A DNA stretch of 64,000 bases from Pseudeuparius sepicola. Taxonomy: Eukaryota > Arthropoda > Insecta > Coleoptera > Anthribidae. The stretch lies in contig OY987305.1 in the NCBI GenBank assembly GCA_963920635.1, positions 3,511,153 to 3,575,152 on the forward strand, written 5' to 3'. The position numbers were made by a program, and so were the translations under genes. Below are positions 1 through 10,374 of the stretch, piece after piece. Positions within the stretch are counted from its first letter, which is position 1, and each line of letters opens with the position of its first letter. Under the pieces are notes generated by a model. That model did not search any database. It was not told the DNA's origin and saw nothing but the letters and a program-made list of their open reading frames with translations.

Positions 1-148
1 CACAAATAATCAGAATTTGCGAACCTCGTCTTCACCCCTTTCCACCCCTAAGACCGAAAAACGTAAAAAAATCGGGGAAACCGCCGTTTTCACTTGCATG
101 ACTTTTCTTTTCACGGAAATTAGTTTAAGGCCACCTATTCTAACTATC
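1..148 (+). repeat. Reference monomer used for numbering
   Basis: The first complete monomer, used as the coordinate frame. Landmarks in monomer positions: variable 5' motif 1-10; C-rich pyrimidine tract about 30-49; A5 run at 57-61; hypervariable site 61-64; A7 run at 65-71; cggg at 73-76; ccgccg or cggccg at 81-86; TTTTCAC at 87-93 and again at 108-114; tgcatga at 95-101; MseI-type ttaa and HaeIII-type ggcc between 125 and 132; ctattctaactatc at 135-148. This copy carries T at monomer position 49, a variant shared only with 10851 and 14699. The choice of position 1 is arbitrary, because a tandem repeat has no intrinsic start. Confidence 0.95.
57..90 (+). other. Phased A/T tracts within the monomer
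   Basis: Runs A5, A7, A3 and T4 are centred at about positions 59, 68, 79 and 88.5, so they recur roughly every 9-11 bp, close to one helical turn. A-tracts phased in this way are known to give intrinsic DNA curvature, and curvature is common in satellite monomers. The hypervariable tetranucleotide 61-64 sits between the first two tracts. The feature is repeated in every monomer and is annotated here once. Curvature is inferred from spacing and was not computed. Confidence 0.55.
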
Positions 149-296
149 CACAAAGAATCAGAATTTGCGAACCTCGTCTTCACCCCTTTCCACCCCCAAG
201 ACCGAAAAACTTTAAAAAATCGGGAAAACCGCCGTTTTCACTTGCATGACTTTTCTTTTCACGGAAATTAGTTTAAGGCCACCTATTCTAACTATC
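149..296 (+). repeat. Monomer subtype with actttaaaa at the variable site
   Basis: Representative of a very common subtype: cacaaag at the start, actttaaaaaat at positions 61-72, gggaaaaccgcc in the middle and ttttctttt later. It often directly follows a CGGCCG-type or acgt-type monomer. The acttta allele removes the in-frame TAA that acgtaaa or acctaaa supplies. That is why open frames of about 84 codons appear wherever this subtype follows another monomer. This is a consequence of frame arithmetic and not evidence for coding. A subset carries cagggaaat in place of cacggaaat near position 114, for example just before 2638 and 4267. Confidence 0.9.
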
Positions 297-740
297 CACA
301 AAGAATCAGAATTTGCGAACCTCGTCTTCACCCCTGTCCACCCCCAAGACCGAAAAACCGAAAAAAATCGGGAAAACGGCCGTTTTCACTTGCATGACTT
401 TTATTTTCACGGAAATTAGTTTAAGGCCACCTATTCTAACTATCCACAAAGAATCAGAATTTGCGAACCTCGTCTTCACCCCTTTCCACCCCCAAGACCG
501 AAAAACTTTAAAAAATCGGGAAAACCGCCGTTTTCACTTGCATGACTTTTCTTTTCACGGAAATTAGTTTAAGGCCACCTATTCTAACTATCCACAAAGA
601 ATCAGAATTTGCGAACCTCGTCTTCACCCCTTTCCACCCCCAAGACCGAAAAACTTTAAAAAATCGGGAAAACCGCCGTTTTCACTTGCATGACTTTTCT
701 TTTCACGGAAATTAGTTTAAGGCCACCTATTCTAACTATC

Positions 741-888
741 CACAAAGAATCAGAATTTGCGAACCTCGTCTTCACCCCTTTCCACCCCCAAGACCGAAAA
801 ACCTAAAAAAATCGGGAAAACGGCCGTTTTCACTTGCATGACTTTTATTTTCACGGAAATTAGTTTAAGGCCACCTATTCTAACTATC
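741..888 (+). repeat. Monomer subtype with 16-bp palindrome (CGGCCG)
   Basis: Representative of the subtype combining acct (elsewhere accg, actt or acgt) at positions 61-64, A at 77, G at 82 and A at 107 (tttatttt). The change at 82 creates the perfect palindrome gaaaacggccgttttc at 816-831, including an EagI-type CGGCCG. Other subtypes have ccgccg here, which breaks the symmetry. The alleles at 77, 82 and 107 are nearly always linked. The few exceptions, such as the monomers at 6217 and 7844, look like recombinants. The subtype is scattered along the whole array and is commonly followed by an acttta-type monomer. Confidence 0.9.
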
Positions 889-2220
889 CACAAAGAATCA
901 GAATTTGCGAACCTCGTCTTCACCCCTTTCCACCCCCAAGACCGAAAAACTTAAAAAAATCGGGAAAACCGCCGTTTTCACTTGCATGACTTTTCTTTTC
1001 ACGGAAATTAGTTTAAGGCCACCTATTCTAACTATCCACGAAGAATCAGAATTTGCGAACCTCGTCTTCACCCCTTTCCACCCCCAAGACCGAAAAATGT
1101 AAAAAAATCGGGGAAACCGCCGTTTTCACTTGCATGACTTTTCTTTTCACGGAAATTAGTTTAAGGCCACCTATTCTAACTATCCACGAAGAATCAGAAT
1201 TTGCGAACCTCGTCTTCACCCCTTTCCACCCTCAAGACCGAAAAACGTAAAAAAATCGGGGAAACCGCCGTTTTCACTTGCATGACTTTTCTTTTCACGG
1301 AAATTAGTTTAAGGCCACCTATTCTAACTATCCACAAATAATCAGAATTTGCGAACCTCGTCTTCACCCCTTTCCACCCCCAAGACCGAAAAACGTAAAA
1401 AAATCGGGGAAACCGCCGTTTTCACTTGCATGACTTCTCTTTTCACGGAAATTAGTTTAAGGCCACCTATTCTAACTATCCACGAAGAATCAGAATTTGC
1501 GAACCTCGTCTTCACCCCTTTCCACCCTCAAGACCGAAAAACGTAAAAAAATCGGGAAAACCGCCGTTTTCACTTGCATGACTTTTCTTTTCACGGAAAT
1601 TAGTTTAAGGCCACCTATTCTAACTATCCACGAAGAATCAGAATTTGCGAACCTCGTCTTCACCCCTTTCCACCCCCAAGACCGAAAAACCTAAAAAAAT
1701 CGGGGAAACCGCCGTTTTCACTTGCATGACTTTTCTTTTCACGCAAATTAGTTTAAGGCCACCTATTCTAACTATCCACGAAGAATCAGAATTTGCGAAC
1801 CTCGTCTTCACCCCTTTCCACCCTCAAGACCGAAAAATGTAAAAAAATCGGGGAAACCGCCGTTTTCACTTGCATGACTTTTCTTTTCACGGAAATTAGT
1901 TTAAGGCCACCTATTCTAACTATCCACGAAGAATCAGAATTTGCGAACCTCGTCTTCACCCCTTTCCACCCTCAAGACCGAAAAACGTAAAAAAATCGGG
2001 GAAACCGCCGTTTTCACTTGCATGACTTTTCTTTTCACGGAAATTAGTTTAAGGCCACCTATTCTAACTAGCCACAAATAATCAGAATTTGCGAACCTCG
2101 TCTTCACCCCTTTCCACCCCCAAGACCGAAAAACGTAAAAAAATCGGGGAAACCGCCGTTTTCACTTGCATGACTTTTCTTTTCACGGAAATTAGTTTAA
2201 GGCCACCTATTCTAACTATC

Positions 2221-2367
2221 CACAAAGAATCAGAATTTGCGAACCTCGTCTTCACCCCTTTCCACCCCCAAGACCGAAAAACTTTAAAAAATCGGGAAAA
2301 CCGCCGTTTTCACTTGCATGACTTTTCTTTTCACGGAAATAGTTTAAGGCCACCTATTCTAACTATC
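2221..2367 (+). repeat. 147-bp monomer lineage (ggaaatagttt deletion)
   Basis: One t is lost so that acggaaattagttt becomes acggaaatagttt. The same deletion in the same acttta subtype is found near 2340, 8998, 13140, 16988, 26608, 31194, 36670, 42590, 49840, 52355, 56648, 61385 and 63900, thirteen times. In seven of them the monomer also has gaatctcg at position 25. The shared indel in one subtype and context indicates descent from one mutation spread by segmental duplication. It shifts the frame and so lengthens fortuitous open frames to 114 codons or more. Confidence 0.9.
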
Positions 2368-3107
2368 CACAAAGAATCAGAATTTGCGAACCTCGTCTTC
2401 ACCCCTTTCCACCCCCAAGACCGAAAAACCTAAAAAAATCGGGAAAACGGCCGTTTTCACTTGCATGACTTTTATTTTCACGGAAATTAGTTTAAGGCCA
2501 CCTATTCTAACTATCCACAAAGAATCAGAATTTGCGAACCTCGTCTTCACCCCTTTCCACCCCCAAGACCGAAAAACTTTAAAAAATCGGGAAAACCGCC
2601 GTTTTCACTTGCATGACTTTTCTTTTCAGGGAAATTAGTTTAAGGCCACCTATTCTAACTATCCACGAAGAATCAGAATTTGCGAACCTCGTCTTCACCC
2701 CTTTCCACCCTCAAGACCGAAAAACGTAAAAAAATCGGGGAAACCGCCGTTTTCACTTGCATGACTTTTCTTTTCACGGAAATTAGTTTAAGGCCACCTA
2801 TTCTAACTATCCACAAATAATCAGAATTTGCGAACCTCGTCTTCACCCCTTTCCACCCCCAAGACCGAAAAACGTAAAAAAATCGGGGAAACCGCCGTTT
2901 TCACTTGCATGACTTTTCTTTTCACGGAAATTAGTTTAAGGCCACCTATTCTAACTATCCACGAAGAAGCAGAATTTGCGAACCTCGTCTTCACCCCTTT
3001 CCACCCCCAAGACCGAAAAACGTAAAAAAATCGGGGAAACCGCCGTTTTCACTTGCATGACTTTTCTTTTCACGGAAATTAGTTTAAGGCCACCTATTCT
3101 AACTATC

Positions 3108-3256
3108 CACAAAGAATCAGAATTTGCGAACCTCGTCTTCACCCGTTTTCCACCCCCAAGACCGAAAAACGTAAAAAAATCGGGGAAACCGCCGTTTTCA
3201 CTTGCATGACTTTTCTTTTCACGGAAATTAGTTTAAGGCCACCTATTCTAACTATC
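3108..3256 (+). repeat. 149-bp monomer lineage (cccgttttcc)
   Basis: The usual acccctttcc is acccgttttcc, a c-to-g change plus one extra t. Copies are at 3108-3256, 13910-14058, 17758-17906 and 57418-57566. Each lies immediately after a monomer with gaagcag in place of gaatcag, so the two rare changes form one tag for the 26-mer unit's right part. Confidence 0.92.
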
Positions 3257-6200
3257 CACGAAGAATCAGAATTTGCGAACCTCGTCTTCACCCCTTTCCA
3301 CCCCCAAGACCGAAAAACGTAAAAAAATCGGGGAAACCGCCGTTTTCACTTGCATGACTTTTCTTTTCACGGAAATTAGTTTAAGGCCACCTATTCTAAC
3401 TATCCACAAAGAATCAGAATTTGCGAACCTCGTCTTCACCCCTTTCCACCCCCAAGACCGAAAAACTTAAAAAAATCGGGAAAACCGCCGTTTTCACTTG
3501 CATGACTTTTCTTTTCACGGAAATTAGTTTAAGGCCACCTATTCTAACTATCCACAAAGAATCAGAATTTGCGAACCTCGTCTTCACCCCTTTCCACCCC
3601 CAAGACCGAAAAACCTAAAAAAATCGGGAAAACGGCCGTTTTCACTTGCATGACTTTTATTTTCACGGAAATTAGTTTAAGGCCACCTATTCTAACTATC
3701 CACAAAGAATCAGAATTTGCGAACCTCGTCTTCACCCCTTTCCACCCCCAAGACCGAAAAACTTTAAAAAATCGGGAAAACCGCCGTTTTCACTTGCATG
3801 ACTTTTCTTTTCACGGAAATTAGTTTAAGGCCACCTATTCTAACTATCCACAAAGAATCAGAATTTGCGAACCTCGTCTTCACCCCTTTCCACCCCCAAG
3901 ACCGAAAAACTTTAAAAAATCGGGAAAACCGCCGTTTTCACTTGCATGACTTTTCTTTTCACGGAAATTAGTTTAAGGCCACCTATTCTAACTATCCACA
4001 AAGAATCAGAATTTGCGAACCTCGTCTTCACCCCTTTCCACCCCCAAGACCGAAAAACCTAAAAAAATCGGGAAAACGGCCGTTTTCACTTGCATGATTT
4101 TTATTTTCACGGAAATTAGTTTAAGGCCACCTATTCTAACTATCCACAAAGAATCAGAATTTGCGAACCTCGTCTTCACCCCTTTCCACCCCCAAGACCG
4201 AAAAACTTTAAAAAATCGGGAAAACCGCCGTTTTCACTTGCATGACTTTTCTTTTCAGGGAAATTAGTTTAAGGCCACCTATTCTAACTATCCACGAAGA
4301 ATCAGAATTTGCGAACCTCGTCTTCACCCCTTTCCACCCCCAAGACCGAAAAACGTAAAAAAATCGGGAAAACGGCCGTTTTCACTTGCATGACTTTTAT
4401 TTTCACGGAAATTAGTTTAAGGCCACCTATTCTAACTATCCACAAATAATCAGAATTTGCGAACCTCGTCTTCACCCCTTTCCACCCCCAAGACCGAAAA
4501 ACGTAAAAAAATCGGGGAAACCGCCGTTTTCACTTGCATGACTTTTCTTTTCACGGAAATTAGTTTAAGGCCACCTATTCTAACTATCCACAAAGAATCA
4601 GAATTTGCGAACCTCGTCTTCACCCCTTTCCACCCCCAAGACCGAAAAACTTTAAAAAATCGGGAAAACCGCCGTTTTCACTTGCATGACTTTTCTTTTC
4701 ACGGAAATTAGTTTAAGGCCACCTATTCTAACTATCCACAAATAATCAGAATTTGCGAACCTCGTCTTCACCCCTTTCCACCCCCAAGACCGAAAAACGT
4801 AAAAAAATCGGGGAAACCGCCGTTTTCACTTGCATGACTTTTCTTTTCACGGAAATTAGTTTAAGGCCACCTATTCTAACTATCCACAAAGAATCAGAAT
4901 TTGCGAACCTCGTCTTCACCCCTTTCCACCCCCAAGACCGAAAAACTTTAAAAAATCGGGAAAACCGCCGTTTTCACTTGCATGACTTTTCTTTTCACGG
5001 AAATTAGTTTAAGGCCACCTATTCTAACTATCCACAAAGAATCAGAATTTGCGAACCTCGTCTTCACCCCTTTCCACCCCCAAGACCGAAAAACTTTAAA
5101 AAATCGGGAAAACCGCCGTTTTCACTTGCATGACTTTTCTTTTCACGGAAATTAGTTTAAGGCCACCTATTCTAACTATCCACGAAGAATCAGAATTTGC
5201 GAACCTCGTCTTCACCCCTTTCCACCCCCAAGACCGAAAAACGTAAAAAAATCGGGGAAACCGCCGTTTTCACTTGCGTGACTTTTCTTTTCACGGAAAT
5301 TAGTTTAAGGCCACCTATTCTAACTATCCACGAAGAATCAGAATTTGCGAACCTCGTCTTCACCCCTTTCCACCCTCAAGACCGAAAAACGTAAAAAAAT
5401 CGGGGAAACCGCCGTTTTCACTTGCATGACTTTTCTTTTCACGGAAATTAGTTTAAGGCCACCTATTCTAACTATCCACAAAGAATCAGAATTTGCGAAC
5501 CTCGTCTTCACCCCTTTCCACCCCCAAGACCGAAAAACTTTAAGAAATCGGGAAAACCGCCGTTTTCACTTGCATGACTTTTCTTTTCAGGGAAATTAGT
5601 TTAAGGCCACCTATTCTAACTATCCACGAAGAATCAGAATTTGCGAACCTCGTCTTCACCCCTTTCCACCCCCAAGACCGAAAAACGTAAAAAAATCGGG
5701 GAAACCGCCGTTTTCACTTGCGTGACTTTTCTTTTCACGGAAATTAGTTTAAGGCCACCTATTCTAACTATCCACAAAGAATCAGAATTTGCGAACCTCG
5801 TCTTCACCCCTTTCCACCCCCAAGACCGAAAAACTTTAAAAAATCGGGAAAACCGCCGTTTTCACTTGCATGACTTTTCTTTTCACGGAAATTAGTTTAA
5901 GGCCACCTATTCTAACTATCCACAAATAATCAGAATTTGCGAACCTCGTCTTCACCCCTTTCCACCCCCAAGACCGAAAAACTTTAAAAAATCGGGAAAA
6001 CCGCCGTTTTCACTTGCATGACTTTTCTTTTCACGGAAATTAGTTAAAGGCCACCTATTCTAACTATCCACAAATAATCAGAATTTGCGAACCTCGTCTT
6101 CACCCCTTTCCACCCCCAAGACCGAAAAACGTAAAAAAATCGGGGAAACCGCCGTTTTCACTTGCATGACTTTTCTTTTCACGGAAATTAGTTTAAGGCC

Positions 6201-7696
6201 ACCTATTCTAACTATCCACAAAGAATCAGAATTTGCGAACCTCGTCTTCACCCCTTTCCACCCCCAAGACCGAAAAACCTAAAAAAATCGGGAAAACGGC
6301 CGTTTTCACTTGCATGACTTTTCTTTTCACGGAAATTAGTTTAAGGCCACCTATTCTAACTATCCACGAAGAATCAGAATTTGCGAACCTCGTCTTCACC
6401 CCTTTCCACCCCCAAGACCGAAAAACGTAAAAAAATCGGGGAAACCGCCGTTTTCACTTGCGTGACTTTTCTTTTCACGGAAATTAGTTTAAGGCCACCT
6501 ATTCTAACTATCCACGAAGAATCAGAATTTGCGAACCTCGTCTTCACCCCTTTCCACCCTCAAGACCGAAAAACGTAAAAAAATCGGGGAAACCGCCGTT
6601 TTCACTTGCATGACTTTTCTTTTCACGGAAATTAGTTTAAGGCCACCTATTCTAACTATCCACAAAGAATCAGAATTTGCGAACCTCGTCTTCACCCCTT
6701 TCCACCCCCAAGACCGAAAAACTTTAAAAAATCGGGAAAACCGCCGTTTTCACTTGCATGACTTTTCTTTTCAGGGAAATTAGTTTAAGGCCACCTATTC
6801 TAACTATCCACGAAGAATCAGAATTTGCGAACCTCGTCTTCACCCCTTTCCACCCCCAAGACCGAAAAACGTAAAAAAATCGGGGAAACCGCCGTTTTCA
6901 CTTGCGTGACTTTTCTTTTCACGGAAATTAGTTTAAGGCCACCTATTCTAACTATCCACAAAGAATCAGAATTTGCGAACCTCGTCTTCACCCCTTTCCA
7001 CCCTCAAGACCGAAAAACTTTAAAAAATCGGGAAAACCGCCGTTTTCACTTGCATGACTTTTCTTTTCACGGAAATTAGTTTAAGGCCACCTATTCTAAC
7101 TATCCACAAATAATCAGAATTTGCGAACCTCGTCTTCACCCCTTTCCACCCCCAAGACCGAAAAACTTTAAAAAATCGGGAAAACCGCCGTTTTCACTTG
7201 CATGACTTTTCTTTTCACGGAAATTAGTTAAAGGCCACCTATTCTAACTATCCACAAATAATCAGAATTTGCGAACCTCGTCTTCACCCCTTTCCACCCC
7301 CAAGACCGAAAAACGTAAAAAAATCGGGGAAACCGCCGTTTTCACTTGCATGACTTTTCTTTTCACGGAAATTAGTTTAAGGCCACCTATTCTAACTATC
7401 CACAAAGAATCAGAATTTGCGAACCTCGTCTTCACCCCTTTCCACCCCCAAGACCGAAAAACCTAAAAAAATCGGGAAAACGGCCGTTTTCACTTGCATG
7501 ACTTTTATTTTCACGGAAATTAGTTTAAGGCCACCTATTCTAACTATCCACAAAGAATCAGAATTTGCGAACCTCGTCTTCACCCCTTTCCACCCCCAAG
7601 ACCGAAAAACTTTAAAAAATCGGGAAAACCGCCGTTTTCACTTGCATGACTTTTCTTTTCACGGAAATTAGTTTAAGGCCACCTATTCTAACTATC

Positions 7697-7843
7697 CACA
7701 AAGAATCAGAATTTGCGAACCTCGTCTTCACCCCTTTCCACCCCAAGACCGAAAAACCTAAAAAAATCGGGAAAACGGCCGTTTTCACTTGCATGACTTT
7801 TATTTTCACGGAAATTAGTTTAAGGCCACCTATTCTAACTATC
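7697..7843 (+). repeat. 147-bp monomer with shortened C-run
   Basis: The C5 run before aagacc is C4 here (near 7741) and again in the monomer 62154-62300. The two lie in different contexts (cacaaag versus cacgaag starts), so independent slippage in a homopolymer is as likely as common descent. The next monomer (7844) is a recombinant with ccgccg but tttatttt. Confidence 0.8.
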
Positions 7844-10374
7844 CACAAAGAATCAGAATTTGCGAACCTCGTCTTCACCCCTTTCCACCCCCAAGACCGA
7901 AAAACTTTAAAAAATCGGGAAAACCGCCGTTTTCACTTGCATGACTTTTATTTTCACGGAAATTAGTTTAAGGCCACCTATTCTAACTATCCACAAAGAA
8001 TCAGAATTTGCGAACCTCGTCTTCACCCCTTTCCACCCCCAAGACCGAAAAACTTTAAAAAATCGGGAAAACCGCCGTTTTCACTTGCATGACTTTTCTT
8101 TTCAGGGAAATTAGTTTAAGGCCACCTATTCTAACTATCCACGAAGAATCAGAATTTGCGAACCTCGTCTTCACCCCTTTCCACCCCCAAGACCAAAAAA
8201 CGTAAAAAAATCGGGAAAACGGCCGTTTTCACTTGCATGACTTTTATTTTCACGGAAATTAGTTTAAGGCCACCTATTCTAACTATCCACAAATAATCAG
8301 AATTTGCGAACCTCGTCTTCACCCCTTTCCACCCCCAAGACCGAAAAACGTAAAAAAATCGGGGAAACCGCCGTTTTCACTTGCGTGACTTTTCTTTTCA
8401 CGGAAATTAGTTTAAGGCCACCTATTCTAACTATCCACAAAGAATCAGAATTTGCGAACCTCGTCTTCACCCCTTTCCACCCCCAAGACCGAAAAACTTT
8501 AAAAAATCGGGAAAACCGCCGTTTTCACTTGCATGACTTTTCTTTTCACGGAAATTAGTTAAAGGCCACCTATTCTAACTATCCACAAATAATCAGAATT
8601 TGCGAACCTCGTCTTCACCCCTTTCCACCCCCAAGACCGAAAAACGTAAAAAAATCGGGGAAACCGCCGTTTTCACTTGCGTGACTTTTCTTTTCACGGA
8701 AATTAGTTTAAGGCCACCTATTCTAACTATCCACAAAGAATCAGAATTTGCGAACCTCGTCTTCACCCCTTTCCACCCCCAAGACCGAAAAACGTAAAAA
8801 AATCGGGGAAACCGCCGTTTTCACTTGCATGACTTTTCTTTTCACGGAAATTAGTTTAAGGCCACCTATTCTAACTATCCACAAAGAATCAGAATTTGCG
8901 AATCTCGTCTTCACCCCTTTCCACCCCCAAGACCGAAAAACTTTAAAAAATCGGGAAAACCGCCGTTTTCACTTGCATGACTTTTCTTTTCACGGAAATA
9001 GTTTAAGGCCACCTATTCTAACTATCCACAAAGAATCAGAATTTGCGAACCTCGTCTTCACCCCTTTCCACCCCCAAGACCGAAAAACTTTAAAAAATCG
9101 GGAAAACCGCCGTTTTCACTTGCATGACTTTTCTTTTCAGGGAAATTAGTTTAAGGCCACCTATTCTAACTATCCACGAAGAATCAGAATTTGCGAACCT
9201 CGTCTTCACCCCTTTCCACCCTCAAGACCGAAAAACGTAAAAAAATCGGGGAAACCGCCGTTTTCACTTGCATGACTTTTCTTTTCACGGAAATTAGTTT
9301 AAGGCCACCTATTCTAACTATCCACAAATAATCAGAATTTGCGAACCTCGTCTTCACCCCTTTCCACCCCCAAGACCGAAAAACGTAAAAAAATCGGGGA
9401 AACCGCCGTTTTCACTTGCATGACTTTTCTTTTCACGGAAATTAGTTTAAGGCCACCTATTCTAACTATCCACGAAGAATCAGAATTTGCGAACCTCGTC
9501 TTCACCCCTTTCCACCCCCAAGACCGAAAAACGTAAAAAAATCGGGGAAACCGCCGTTTTCACTTGCATGACTTTTCTTTTCACGGAAATTAGTTTAAGG
9601 CCACCTATTCTAACTATCCACGAAGAATCAGAATTTGCGAACCTCGTCTTCACCCCTTTCCACCCCCAAGACCGAAAAACGTATAAAAATCGGGGAAACC
9701 GCCGTTTTCACTTGCATGACTTTTCTTTTCACGGAAATTAGTTTAAGGCCACCTATTCTAACTATCCACAAAGAATCAGAATTTGCGAACCTCGTCTTCA
9801 CCCCTTTCCACCCCCAAGACCGAAAAACCTAAAAAAATCGGGAAAACGGCCGTTTTCACTTGCATGACTTTTATTTTCACGGAAATTAGTTTAAGGCCAC
9901 CTATTGTAACTATCCACAAATAATCAGAATTTGCGAACCTCGTCTTCACCCCTTTCCACCCCCAAGACCGAAAAACTTTAAAAAATCGGGAAAACCGCCG
10001 TTTTCACTTGCATGACTTTTCTTTTCACGGAAATTAGTTTAAGGCCACCTATTCTAACTATCCACAAAGAATCAGAATTTGCGAACCTCGTCTTCACCCC
10101 TTTCCACCCCCAAGACCGAAAAACTTTAAAAAATCGGGAAAACCGCCGTTTTCACTTGCATGACTTTTCTTTTCACGGAAATTAGTTTAAGGCCACCTAT
10201 TCTAACTATCCACAAAGAATCAGAATTTGCGAACCTCGTCTTCACCCCTTTCCACCCCCAAGACCGAAAAACGTAAAAAAATCGGGGAAACCGCCGTTTT
10301 CACTTGCATGACTTTTCTTTTCACGGAAATTAGTTTAAGGCCACCTATTCTAACTATCCACGAAGAATCAGAAT

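Larger units (their letters stand above)
1..3420 (+). repeat. 26-monomer unit, copy 0 (truncated at left window edge)
   Basis: Base 1 corresponds to 10803 in copy 1 and 14651 in copy 2, so about 428 bp of the unit's left end lie outside the window. Diagnostic changes line up at fixed offsets of 10802 and 14650: T at 49, acgcaaatt at 1744, the 147-bp monomer at 2221-2367, gaagcag at 2969 and cccgttttcc at 3145. It carries one private change, cccctgtcc near 336. At 3421 it runs on into a stretch also seen after copy 2 (18071), so that is the native right-hand context of the unit. Confidence 0.85.

Noticed and set aside
73..93. CENP-B box around cggggaaacc
   Set aside because: The TTCG half is missing at the required distance on both strands.
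137..160. Hairpin ATTCT / AGAAT across the monomer boundary
   Set aside because: The stem is only 5 bp with a 12-base loop and is lost in the cacaaataat subtype, so it is unlikely to be functional.
149..181. Heat-shock-element-like GAA/TTC repeats near the monomer start
   Set aside because: The GAA units are spaced 6, 8 and 10 bp apart, not in the 5-bp steps needed.
17..271. Open frames of 65-133 codons beginning with ttgcga, found in almost every monomer
   Set aside because: They start at TTG, overlap each other by about 50 bp, and change frame with every monomer because 148 is not a multiple of 3. Length depends only on which subtype follows. No ribosome binding site, domain or conserved protein unit is visible. 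They are by-products of the repeat.
7612..7878. Minus-strand open frames such as this one and 2951-3142
   Set aside because: They are reverse-strand readings of the same monomers, appearing only at particular subtype or indel combinations.
8748..9149. Longest open frame (133 codons) as a possible gene
   Set aside because: It results from the 147-bp monomer deletion restoring a frame across three satellite monomers. The same sequence elsewhere is interrupted.
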